Shown here piece after piece: positions 9,487-18,600 of a stretch of 64,000 nt of DNA. The stretch's first letter is position 1. The number at the start of each line of letters is the position of its first letter. The DNA is from an uncultured Dorea sp. Lineage in GTDB: Bacteria > Bacillota > Clostridia > Lachnospirales > Lachnospiraceae. Below the pieces are notes generated by a model. It was given only the letters and a program-made list of their open reading frames with translations, did not search any database and was not told where the DNA came from. The stretch is taken from the NCBI GenBank assembly GCA_945870325.1, contig CAMBRQ010000001.1, forward strand, positions 62,001 to 126,000, written 5' to 3'. Position numbers and translations under genes: made by a program.

Positions 9487-9589
9487 TTTCTCTCTCCTTT
9501 TAGTTTTATACAAATTACATTTGAATAATTATACTCATTCGAGCATCCCGTAATACATGCCTTCGGCTGTTGTGTTCATCAATGTCCCC

Positions 9590-10522
9590 TTATCTGGAGC
9601 ATCTGAACTGAAGTTCTTCCCACCTTCTGTCTACTTCCTTCTGGAATTCTTCGATCAAATATTCATTGCCCTTCTTAAACAGATGCTTGAAGCGCCCCTG
9701 TGGCTTCAGAAAATCTTCGATCGGAAGTTTCTTCTTCGGCTCATAATTCAGAATCCATTTGCCATCTACTACTTCAAACAGCGGCCAATAGCAAGTCTCT
9801 ACACCCAGTTTGCAGATCTCCATAATATCCGGCGTGTTATATCTCCATCCACGCGGACATGGCGCCATAATGTTCAGGAATGCTGCTCCCGGAGTATAGA
9901 TCGCCTTCTCTGACTTCACATGCAGATCCTTAAAATTCTGGACAAATGTAGTTTGTGCCACATACGGAATATCATGTGCTGCAATGATCGCAGCCAAGTC
10001 CTTGCGATTCTGCGGTTTACCATTACTTTCACTCCCTACCGGAGTTGTCGTGGTATCTGCATACATTGGAGTTGCAGAGGAACGCTGAATCCCAGTATTC
10101 ATATACGCGCCGTTATCATAGCACACATACACCATATCCGTATTACGCTCCATCGCGCCGGACAAAGACTGAAAACCAATGTCATAAGTACCGCCGTCAC
10201 CGCCAAATGTAATGAATTTATAAGTCTCATCTAATTTGCCTTTTCTTCTCAATGCTTTGTATGCACCCTCAACACCACTTAACGTTGCCCCCGCATTTTC
10301 AAATGCATTGTGAATATAACTGTCTTCCCATGCTGTATATGGGTATGTAAATGTAGAAACCTCCAGGCAGCCGGTCGCATTGCCGATGACTGCCTTATCT
10401 CCTTCATGAAGACCACGAAGCACATTCCTTACCGCTATCGTACCGCCGCAGCCTGCACACATTCTATGCCCCGGAGCCAGACGTTCCGGTTTGCTCATTG
10501 TCTCTTTGAAATTATAATTCAT
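9590..10522 (-). CDS. porB: 2-oxoacid (pyruvate) ferredoxin oxidoreductase, beta subunit
   Basis: The thiamine-pyrophosphate-binding subunit, 310 residues. Visible are the Fe-S cysteine motif MCAGCGGTIAVRNVL, the TPP/Mg motif GGDGGTYDIGFQSLSGAMER and the C-terminal PCPRGWRYN. The complex oxidises pyruvate and CoA to acetyl-CoA and CO2 with reduced ferredoxin in the cytoplasm. Last of four subunit genes, 14 bases after porA. RBS is a G-run (GGGGGGACGCAAAA) before the ATG. Pyruvate is the most likely substrate, but other 2-oxoacids cannot be excluded from sequence alone. Confidence 0.93.
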   Translation of the reverse strand: MNYNFKETMSKPERLAPGHRMCAGCGGTIAVRNVLRGLHEGDKAVIGNATGCLEVSTFTYPYTAWEDSYIHNAFENAGATLSGVEGAYKALRRKGKLDETYKFITFGGDGGTYDIGFQSLSGAMERNTDMVYVCYDNGAYMNTGIQRSSATPMYADTTTTPVGSESNGKPQNRKDLAAIIAAHDIPYVAQTTFVQNFKDLHVKSEKAIYTPGAAFLNIMAPCPRGWRYNTPDIMEICKLGVETCYWPLFEVVDGKWILNYEPKKKLPIEDFLKPQGRFKHLFKKGNEYLIEEFQKEVDRRWEELQFRCSR

Positions 10523-10536
10523 TTTTGCGTCCCCCC

Positions 10537-11718
10537 CTATTCTCTAATTCCCAGATAACGATAGGTCTCGCCTGCATCGTTATTCTTTACAATCTGTTCC
10601 AGGGTTGCAAATATACTTTCCATGTCTTCCACTCGCACATCGCGTCCGCCAAGACCATAGATATAATTCACCGCCAAAGCCTGTGATCTTGCTCTGAATA
10701 AAGCAGACATCACATCCGCTCCTAACGGTCCGCCATGGTTCGTATAGCCTTCTGCTCTGTCCATGATTGCAACTGCTTTTACGTTAGAAAGAGCCTTTGC
10801 AATTGCATCTGCAGGGAACGGACGGAAAAGACGAATCTTCAGAAGCCCCACTTTCTTACCCTCGGCTCTTAATTTATCAATTGCATCTTTTGTTGTACCG
10901 GCTGCCGAACCAATCATAACAACCGCCACTTCAGCATCATCCATACAATATTCTTCGAACAGACCATACTCTCTTCCGGAAACTTTAGCGAATTCCTCTG
11001 CCACATCCAACACAACCTGTTCTACATGCTTCATCCCTTCTGCCTGGTTGCGTTTCGCTTCCATATAATAATCTGTAATAGAATATGGACCCACAGCCAT
11101 CGGGCACTCCGGATTCAGCAGATAATTCTCCGGCCGATATTCTCCAACAAAGTTCTTGACTTCATCATCTTCCAACAGTTCAATATTCTCTACCGCATGG
11201 CTGGTAATAAAACCATCCTGGCAGATCATAATTGGCAGTCTTACATCCTGATGTTCAGAAATGCGGTATGCCTGTACCATATTATCATACGCCTCCTGAT
11301 TATTTTCCGCATAGATCTGAATCCATCCGGAGTCCCTTGCTCCCATACTGTCAGAATGATCGCAGTTGATATTAATCGGACCCGACAACGCACGGTTCAC
11401 CAGCGCCAATGCCAACGGAAGTCTGTTAGATGCTGCTATATACAATTCTTCCCACATATAGGCAAGACCACAAGAAGATGTTGCTGTCAAACTTCTCGCA
11501 CCTGCTGCGGATGCTCCAATTGCAGCACTCATAGAACTGTGCTCACTTTCCACCGGAATAAACTCCGTATCCACCTGCCCATTTGCTACAAAAGAAGCGA
11601 AATACTGTGGAATCTCTGTAGACGGAGTAATCGGAAATGCCGGAAATACATCCGGATTAATCTGCCTGAGCGCGATTGCTACCGCCTCATTACCTGATAA
11701 ACGATCTCTTTTTGCCAT
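10537..11718 (-). CDS. porA: 2-oxoacid (pyruvate) ferredoxin oxidoreductase, alpha subunit
   Basis: Pyrimidine-binding domain subunit of about 393 residues. Family landmarks are LSGNEAVAIALRQINPDVF, AFPITPSTEIPQYF, ESEHSSMSAAIGASAAGAR and TATSSCGLAYMWEELY. The start at 11718 (MAKRDRLSG) is preceded by GGGGTGGAG; an upstream extension of ten residues lacks conservation and would overlap porD. There is one base between the porD stop and this ATG, so translation is coupled. Intact and of normal length. Confidence 0.94.
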   Translation of the reverse strand: MAKRDRLSGNEAVAIALRQINPDVFPAFPITPSTEIPQYFASFVANGQVDTEFIPVESEHSSMSAAIGASAAGARSLTATSSCGLAYMWEELYIAASNRLPLALALVNRALSGPININCDHSDSMGARDSGWIQIYAENNQEAYDNMVQAYRISEHQDVRLPIMICQDGFITSHAVENIELLEDDEVKNFVGEYRPENYLLNPECPMAVGPYSITDYYMEAKRNQAEGMKHVEQVVLDVAEEFAKVSGREYGLFEEYCMDDAEVAVVMIGSAAGTTKDAIDKLRAEGKKVGLLKIRLFRPFPADAIAKALSNVKAVAIMDRAEGYTNHGGPLGADVMSALFRARSQALAVNYIYGLGGRDVRVEDMESIFATLEQIVKNNDAGETYRYLGIRE

Positions 11719-11719
11719 C

Positions 11720-12022
11720 TTACTCCACCCCTTCCATTGTAATCGCACCGAACGGGCATGATTTTACACAGATGCCACATCCTTTACAGTGATCATAGTC
11801 GAATGCCATCCTCTTACCGTCCTTTACTGGGATACTACTATCCGGACATACCGGCACACAGAGCAGACATTGTTTGCATTTGCCTTCAATAAAGACTGGT
11901 TTCTCTGTAGACCACTCGCCAGTATTAAAATCCTTAGAAGTTCCGACTCCGGCAATCACCATGCCTTCCGTCAGTTCCCTCCAGGTTGCTTTTACGCCTA
12001 ATTTTGTAATATCTGTTGCCAT
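11720..12022 (-). CDS. porD: 2-oxoacid ferredoxin oxidoreductase, delta (2[4Fe-4S]) subunit
   Basis: A 100-residue ferredoxin-like subunit with two complete cluster motifs, CKQCLLCVPVCPDSSIPV and CKGCGICVKSCPFGAITM. It passes electrons from the TPP site to free ferredoxin. Its ATG shares the A of the porC stop codon (TAATG), a classic coupling arrangement. Order in the operon is gamma-delta-alpha-beta. Confidence 0.95.
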   Translation of the reverse strand: MATDITKLGVKATWRELTEGMVIAGVGTSKDFNTGEWSTEKPVFIEGKCKQCLLCVPVCPDSSIPVKDGKRMAFDYDHCKGCGICVKSCPFGAITMEGVE

Positions 12023-12594
12023 TACCGTACCTCCTCGAGCGCCATCTTAAGTGCTGCCATATTGCCATCGATTACTTCCGGCTTGCTGGCGAATTTGTGA
12101 GAGAATGATGCTCTCATCTCTTTCAGAAACGTCTCCTCATCCATAATGCCTGCCACCTTCACGATCGCAGCCAGAAGCGGCGTATTCGGGAAATATCTTC
12201 CCATTGTAGCCATGGATACCTTATGTGCATCAATGATATACACTTTCCCTTCATACCCTTTCAGATGTGGGATAATCTCCTCTTTCGCGCGCTGTGTATT
12301 CACCAGAATCGCCCCGTCTTTCTTAAGACCGCTGGTCACATCAACCGCCTCCAGTAAAGATTCATCCACAACAACTACATACTGCGGATCATAGATATTC
12401 GAATGCACACGGATCGGAGTATCGCTGATTCGGTTATACGCCGTAATTGGCGCTCCCATACGCTCAGGACCATACTCAGGAAATCCCTGCACGTATTTTC
12501 CAGTCTGAAATGCCACATCTGCCAATAGTAATGCAGCCGTCTTGGCACCCTGGCCACCACGGCCATGCCATCTGATCTCTGTAAGGTTACTCAT
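12022..12594 (-). CDS. porC: 2-oxoacid ferredoxin oxidoreductase, gamma subunit
   Basis: First gene of the por operon, about 190 residues. Landmarks are IRWHGRGGQGAKTAALLLAD at the N-terminus and QGFPEYGPERMGAPITAYNR, the CoA-binding gamma domain. The start at 12594 (MSNLTEIRW) follows AAAGGAAGTTGGAG; nine more residues upstream (TTG or similar) are less likely. Upstream is a small hairpin terminator and then the long hairpin element, so its promoter should lie at about 12600-12665. Confidence 0.94.
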   Translation of the reverse strand: MSNLTEIRWHGRGGQGAKTAALLLADVAFQTGKYVQGFPEYGPERMGAPITAYNRISDTPIRVHSNIYDPQYVVVVDESLLEAVDVTSGLKKDGAILVNTQRAKEEIIPHLKGYEGKVYIIDAHKVSMATMGRYFPNTPLLAAIVKVAGIMDEETFLKEMRASFSHKFASKPEVIDGNMAALKMALEEVR

Positions 12595-12663
12595 CTCCAA
12601 CTTCCTTTCTACCCTTATCATCTGCTGTTCATTCTCTGTTTACGTAAATTATTTTCAGCATTT

Positions 12664-12691
12664 AAAAAATACCGAGTGAACTCGGTTTTTC
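12664..12691. terminator. Short hairpin terminator upstream of por
   Basis: Stem ACCGAGT (12671-12677) with ACTCGGT (12680-12686), flanked by an A-run on the left and a T-run on the right, so it could work in both directions. It would separate transcription through the hairpin element from por. Confidence 0.55.
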
Positions 12692-12768
12692 TAATATTCC
12701 CTATTTTACTTCAAGATTCCCACTCTGTCTACAACAAATTTCTAAAATCTGCACCTTTATGGGAATTT

Positions 12769-13075
12769 AATTCATGAAGAGTAATTTGTAAGGTGTACGG
12801 CAGAGAGGGGGAGTATGGTAGTTCTTATCCGACTCCAATCGCCTACAAACCGTAAGTTCAAAAGAGGTCTAAAATCAGGAACCGAATGTATTCGCCGAAA
12901 AAAATCTGAAAGATTTTTCCGACTCAGACATTCTTGAATTCTGTGCTTGTAGCACATAATTCATCCTGATTTTAGACCTCTTTTTCACTAACGGTTTGTA
13001 CGGCTCTTCTACGGATAAGAACTACCATACTCCCCCTCTCTGCCTGACATTCTTATGTGTAACTCTTAATGAATT
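12769..13075. repeat. Hairpin H1 (112-nt arms)
   Basis: Arms 12769-12880 and 12964-13075 are about 80 percent complementary, including long perfect runs around GGCAGAGAGGGGGAGTATGG and GAGGTCTAAAATCAGGA. The 83-base loop itself holds two hairpins, near 12894-12919 and 12934-12963, giving a four-way-junction shape. Confidence 0.75.
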
Positions 13076-13080
13076 GGGTG

Positions 13081-13182
13081 GATTCCGGCGAAACGCGTGG
13101 GGAACGGTGTCTGATTGGTAACAGATGCACCCTCAATATGTTTCCTCGCCAATATCGTTCCACACGCATCCTCGCTGGAATC
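13081..13182. repeat. Hairpin H2
   Basis: Arms 13081-13108 and 13155-13182 match in blocks (GATTCC, GCGA, GCGTG, GGAACG). The loop contains a small stem TCTG/CAGA. It is the shortest and most decayed of the three. Confidence 0.55.
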
Positions 13183-13186
13183 TCCC

Positions 13187-13497
13187 TAATGTAGAAAACC
13201 TTGAAAATAGGAAATGTCAGGTGTAAGGATGAGGCTTAGCGTATCTGGCTTCGTTGGACAAGTGTTAGAATCCGTTGCAATAAAAGAGGCAGAAATTGTG
13301 TGCGAAGAGCTGACTTCAAGTCAGATCTTCGAGGACTGCTGAGTTCAATAATCATCAGATTATTGGACGATTCAGTCCGGTCACACAATTTCTGCCTCTT
13401 TTATTGTTACAGATTCTTAACGCAGGACTCCGAAGCCAGATACGCTAAGCCTCATCCTTGCGCCGTACACTTTCCGACACTCTATTTTCTGCATTAA
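13187..13497. repeat. Hairpin H3 (about 115-nt arms)
   Basis: Arms 13187-13302 and 13382-13497 are highly complementary, with unbroken runs such as AAGGATGAGGCTTAGCGTAT and AATAAAAGAGGCAGAAATTG. The loop holds two inner hairpins, 13303-13331 and 13333-13378; the second has core AATAATCATCAGATTATT. The left arm contains AGTGTTAGAATCC as in copy A at 1.57 kb. Confidence 0.75.
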
Positions 13498-13505
13498 ATT
13501 CCCAT

Positions 13506-14879
13506 TCAATCCCTCGTCAACTTCCGAATCCAGTTCCCATAATGTGACTCCAAAAATGCCGGCACACACTTAAATATCTGATCCGCGTTCAGGCAGCACA
13601 CTACCACAACCGGCGATGCCTTCACCACGAATGCCATAATGAACGATAACGGAAGCACGATCATCCAGATACTGATCAAGTCCATCTTCACCACGAACAT
13701 AGCATTGCCACCGCCCCTGATAATTCCATTATTCGTCGGCATCTGATAGGACATCCCTATACAGATCACACTTAAGATAATCAAGAACGCATTCGCCATT
13801 TCTTTCGTCGCAGGCTGCAGATCATACAAGCTAAGCACCGGAATCCTTAAGAAGAATAATATAGTTCCCGATATTACGCCAATCATTACGAACATCCGCT
13901 GCATTCTTCCGGAATATTCCTTTACTTTGGCAATATCCCCGGTTCCTATAGTTTTTCCGATAATAACAGATGCCGTTGAGGATGCGCCTACCGCGGTAGA
14001 CTTTACCATTAAAAACAGCGTAGACGCGGCACTGTTCGCCGCTATTGCTGCCGCCGTCATATGTCCTAAGATTGCCGTCTGAAGAGCCGTATTAAGACCC
14101 CACAATCCCTGCACCACCAGCATTGGAGTCACAACCTTGAAATAATCCTTCGAAAGAATCTTGTCGAATTGCAGGTAGTCTTTAAATTTCAGTTTCAGAC
14201 ACTTCTCTCGCTTCGCAATATATGTAATCAATACTCCGCATTCTGTAATCCTTGCAATCAAAGTACCAATCGCCGCTCCTTTTACGCCCATCCTCGGCAT
14301 TCCAAAATTCCCGAATATTAGCAGATAGTTGATTCCGCAATTCACGAAAAAAGTAAGGACTGATAATTGGAATGCTATCCTGACCGTCTCCGTACTACGA
14401 AGTGCTGCCAATAATAACTGAGTCACAGCAAAGAATAAATATGTAAAACGTATTATATTAAGATACTTCACACCTTCTGCAATAATTGACTGATCCGTCG
14501 TAAAAATTCCAACCGCCCGGCTCGGAAATATACTAACCGCCGCGAACAATATAATCGCAATCACAAGTGCCGCATACATTGCAGTTGCTGCAATCTTCTT
14601 CATAGGCTCTGTCTGCCGTTTTCCCCAATACTGGCTGCAAAAGATAACAAGTCCATCTCCCAATGCCATCACAAGCTGCTGGAATACAAACTGAATCTGA
14701 TTCACCGCTGCGACTCCTGCAAGGGATGTCTCACTATAAGCTCCAAGCATAATATTATCTGCAAGGTTTACACTTAGAGTCACTACATTCTGCAAGACTA
14801 ATACTACATAGATTGCAAAGAAATTTTTATAGAATGATCCTTTCCCCATATCTAAGTCTATCCTTCCTGAGTCTCTCAT
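13506..14879 (-). CDS. MATE-family efflux transporter
   Basis: An integral membrane protein of about 457 residues with around 12 hydrophobic helices and the paired MATE bundles. Visible landmarks are LQNVVTLSVNLADNIMLGAYSETSLAGVAAVNQIQF in TM1-2 and the TAAAIAANSAASTLFLMV repeat in the second half. MATE proteins export cationic drugs or metabolites by Na+ or H+ antiport; the substrate is not predictable. The start at 14879 uses CTGGGG upstream; 18 bases more are open. It begins 35 bases after the truncated HAD gene. Confidence 0.9.
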   Translation of the reverse strand: MRDSGRIDLDMGKGSFYKNFFAIYVVLVLQNVVTLSVNLADNIMLGAYSETSLAGVAAVNQIQFVFQQLVMALGDGLVIFCSQYWGKRQTEPMKKIAATAMYAALVIAIILFAAVSIFPSRAVGIFTTDQSIIAEGVKYLNIIRFTYLFFAVTQLLLAALRSTETVRIAFQLSVLTFFVNCGINYLLIFGNFGMPRMGVKGAAIGTLIARITECGVLITYIAKREKCLKLKFKDYLQFDKILSKDYFKVVTPMLVVQGLWGLNTALQTAILGHMTAAAIAANSAASTLFLMVKSTAVGASSTASVIIGKTIGTGDIAKVKEYSGRMQRMFVMIGVISGTILFFLRIPVLSLYDLQPATKEMANAFLIILSVICIGMSYQMPTNNGIIRGGGNAMFVVKMDLISIWMIVLPLSFIMAFVVKASPVVVVCCLNADQIFKCVPAFLESHYGNWIRKLTRD

Positions 14880-14914
14880 AATTTTTCCCCAGATCACCTG
14901 GCATCATATTATCC

Positions 14915-15526
14915 CTAACAATTTCTCAATCCCTTGTAAGAGATTTCTAATAATTGAGTCACTGAAGATGTAATGTACACATCTTTTATATTGTCTTCAA
15001 GTATTCTCCACAATCTTAACTTCTGTTCTTCACCTTTTACCACAATATCGATACTCTCTATCTTGCACTGATTCTCTTTTATAAAGTTTCGAATATCTTC
15101 TATCGGCTCTCTGGTACTCTGAATATATGGAATTGCTCTTGGTGTTGCGCCAAACCTGACCGGATCATCTACATACACCTTCTGCGCATAGGCTTTACCA
15201 CCAATGAATGCCTCATATGTGACATCTAATCCTTCTGTATATCGAAGAATTGCATCTATAGACGATTCTGTCATCTTATATTGTTTGAGACATTCCTCAG
15301 TATGAAGATCATAGATGGCAGCACCGTTTGATGTAATCGCATAACGAATCTCCCGAATATTACGGATCTCTGCCGGAAGCGAAGAGAGCGGTCTTCCGCT
15401 TGCTACTATGATATGTATGCCTTTTTGAATCGCATATTCAATTGCACGTCTGTTTCTCTCGCATAATCTGCCCTGACGATTCAAAGTTGTCTGATCCAAG
15501 TCCAGGGCAACAGCAGTGATTCCCAT
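14915..15526 (-). pseudogene. Cof-type HAD phosphatase, C-terminally truncated
   Basis: The 203-residue product starts normally, with RBS GAGGAG and HAD motif I (VALDLDQTTLN) and motif II (IIVASGRPLSS). A full Cof cap domain follows. It stops right after LLEISYKG, where intact relatives continue into the lysine region and motif IV (GDSENDIPML-type) for about 65 more residues. The acidic Mg-binding motif is therefore missing and phosphatase activity is unlikely. The 3' part has been lost, with the MATE gene starting 36 bases later, so a deletion joined the two. Confidence 0.75.
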
Positions 15527-15635
15527 ATTATTTCTCCTCGCACAAATGATACCTTTTCAACGAACTACACATACATTATAGCAACCGAATACAAGTCTAT
15601 CCAGCACTTTCTCTAATTCCTGTCTATTCGTTTTC

Positions 15636-18600
15636 CTATCTGCTCATTCTGCCTCCTTTCCCACGGAATGTTAAGATAATAATGATAAGTGCTGCCACAA
15701 GGAGGCTCATATAGATGCCAATCTGACGACTTCCTTCATCGCCTGTTTTCACAGATTCTGTATGATGCTCTTTAGAAGACTCTTTTGGTGGTTCTTTCAG
15801 ACTTACCGTCTGATCCTTATCCTCTAGATTTTCATGCCCTGCAATCTCTATCTCGCTTTCCACGCCATCTTCTGTTCCATCTTCCGCCTCATCTTCTGTT
15901 CCGTCTTCTGTCTCACTGCCCGTCCCGGCATCTATCAGATACAGTTTTTCAAACACCACCAATTCTCTGTCTCCCATGCCATCCGCACAGAATGTATATT
16001 CAACCTCCGTACATCCCGAAGACGACTCTGCGGTAAATCTGCTTTCTGCGGTAACCATATCTCCATTCACTCTTAGCGACTCTTTTGTAGTTTTATCCAT
16101 AACCGTACCTACAATCTTATATTCTCTGCCCGGAATCAGTTTCATATATTCCACCTTATCTGTGATCGTCACCATTCCCTGCGGCATAATATTTTTCTCT
16201 CCATCAGCCTTATTCACAGCAGTTGTCTTAAGTGACGGAAAATGGATACTCTGATCCCCATCTTCGATATCCGCATGATTTGCAACCCGTACTCCATTAA
16301 GATACAGTTCTTCATATGCCACAAGCGTCATTCCTTCAGCATTCTTTCCATTAAACTGGAATATAACCTCCACAACTCCCTCAGTATCTTCCGCCGTAAA
16401 ATTCACACTTGCTTCAATACTATTTTCATCTGCATCTTTTATCTGTTCTCCGGTCTCTTGATTGATCAGAGCCCCTTTTACCTCGTACTGGCAGCCCGTA
16501 AGCAGATTCTGGTATTCTACTGTATCTATCACCGTGACTACATCATCTGCTTTAGATAGATGGACTTTGGTCTCGCTGTCTACTGCCATCGTAGATATCT
16601 TCGGAAATCTGATTGTCTGTTTACTATCATTCAGGTTCTCATGAACTGCAACACGTTTTCCATTCATGAACAATTCTTCACAGATTACTACGCTATTTCC
16701 TGCCAGATGGCTTCCGTCGAACTCAAACGATACCATAACATCGCCATGCTTCTTCCTTGCCGTGAATTCCGTCTCTGACCGAATCTCTTTTCCATCCGCA
16801 TCCTGAATATTTTCACCAGTCACTGGGTTCTTCAGAACGCCTTTCACAGTGTATCTTTGTCCCCGGATCAGATTCTCATAACTTACCACATCTTCAATCG
16901 TAACACTTTTATCTGCATAAGAGATCTGCTCGCCACTGTCCTTATCTACAGCCTTTGTGGCAATCCATGGGAGATAGATTGTCTGCTCTTCATCCCCAAG
17001 TTCCTTATGCTCTGCAATTGACCTGCCCTGATACAGAAGGTCTTCATAGGCAACTAAAGTCTCTCCTGCCAGATCAACTCCTTTAAACTTGAATACCACT
17101 TTAACAGAGCCCTCTTTCTTATCCGGAACAAATGAAGTCTGTGCAGTAATCTTCTCTCCGCCAGCATCCACCGCCGTTTTCCCCATTCTCCTATTAACGA
17201 GCGTTCCTTTTATATTATATTCCCTTCCTGGTAGCAGATTCTCATATTTCACCTCATCTATAATCGTAATCTCTTCGTCTGCACAAGACAGATGCGCCTT
17301 CGTATCCGCATCCAAAGCACTGGTTCCAATACGCGGAATATAAATGGTCTGTGCCTTATCCTTCAGATCTTTATGTACCGCATACTCATGGCTATCCCGT
17401 TCCAATGTCTCAAATGCCACGAGCGTCCTGCCACCCAAATTGCTTCCCTTGAATTGAAACACAACCTCTACCTTCCCATTCGGACTCTTGGCAGCAAATG
17501 TCGTCTTCGCCTCAATCTTTTTCCCCTCCTGGTCTAATGCAGCCTTTCCTGTCTCCAGATCCATCAATATGCCTGTGACAGTGTATTTCCGCCCTTCACG
17601 CAAGTTCTCATAGGATACGGTATCCACAATTGTAATCTCCTCATCTGCCTTTGCCAATTCACAATCCGTCTCATAATCAGCAGCACTTGTGAATATGGCC
17701 GGGAAATGGATTGTCTGCGACGCATCATTCATATCGGTATGCTCTGCTATCTTTTTCTCGCCCAGATACAATTCTTCAAACACGACAACATCTGTTCCCT
17801 GAAGACCTGTTGCATCAAAGAAAATCTCAACTTCAATCTCCCCGTCAGAATCCTTTGGCGTGAATCTCTTAGTTACTATGACTGGATCTCCTTTTTCATC
17901 TACAACCGGATCTTGCGTACTCCGGTTCATCAATGTTCCCACCAGACGATATTCTTTATCTTTTCGTAATCCCATATATGTGACTGCATCTATAATCGTA
18001 ACGTCACTATCAGCCATGGCATACCGAGTACCAGTTGCTTCATCCTTCGCAGTCGTCTGAATACCGACATCCGCATTTTCAATATTGCCCATATCTATCA
18101 GATAGTTGTCTTTTGTAATGGAGATTGTCCCAGAATACAAGTTCTTTCCTCGATTCGCGCCGCACTCCAATTCTTCAATCGTATAGGTATCATAGGGAAG
18201 CGCACCAACTCCGTCATCTACCGGAATATTGTTCCCATCAGCAGTTAATCCGAACCACAGGCCATCTCCGGCATTTCCTCCATTGGTAAGGTAACTGTGG
18301 GCAGCATAATCAGATCTTGAAGAATAATGCCCATTGGCATCTGTGGTAAATGTATGAGACTCACCGGTTGTATTGGATGTAATCTTAAACAGGACTCCCT
18401 CCATCGGTCTCTGCGTATTCTCATCAATCTTGGTTAATTCAAAATCTCCGCGGATCACGCGATCTGCTGCGGCATATTCATTGCCACTCCTCACGATAAC
18501 CTGTTCGCCATCCTGTAGCACCTGGGTAACATACACCCCTTCTGCCTGTTCCGCACCATTTGATGCCTGTATGCATACACCTTCAAGAAGATATCCGCAA

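Larger units (their letters stand above)
12760..13504. repeat. 745-bp non-coding element of three branched hairpins
   Basis: This gene-free stretch is bounded by a 12-bp perfect inverted repeat, TGGGAATTTAAT at 12760-12771 and its complement at 13493-13504. It contains three successive long imperfect hairpins (listed separately). The short frames inside are arms read through and have no protein character. It lies between the MATE gene's stop (13506) and por. A mobile non-autonomous element or a structured RNA/DNA site are the two readings; I cannot choose from sequence. Confidence 0.7.

Noticed and set aside
11026-11697. 223-codon plus-strand ORF
   Set aside because: Antisense to porA, whose family match is unambiguous.
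12760-13504. Integron attC-like array
   Set aside because: Long branched hairpins could suggest attC sites, but there is no integrase, no cassette genes and the GTTAGAA word does not match the attC core fully.
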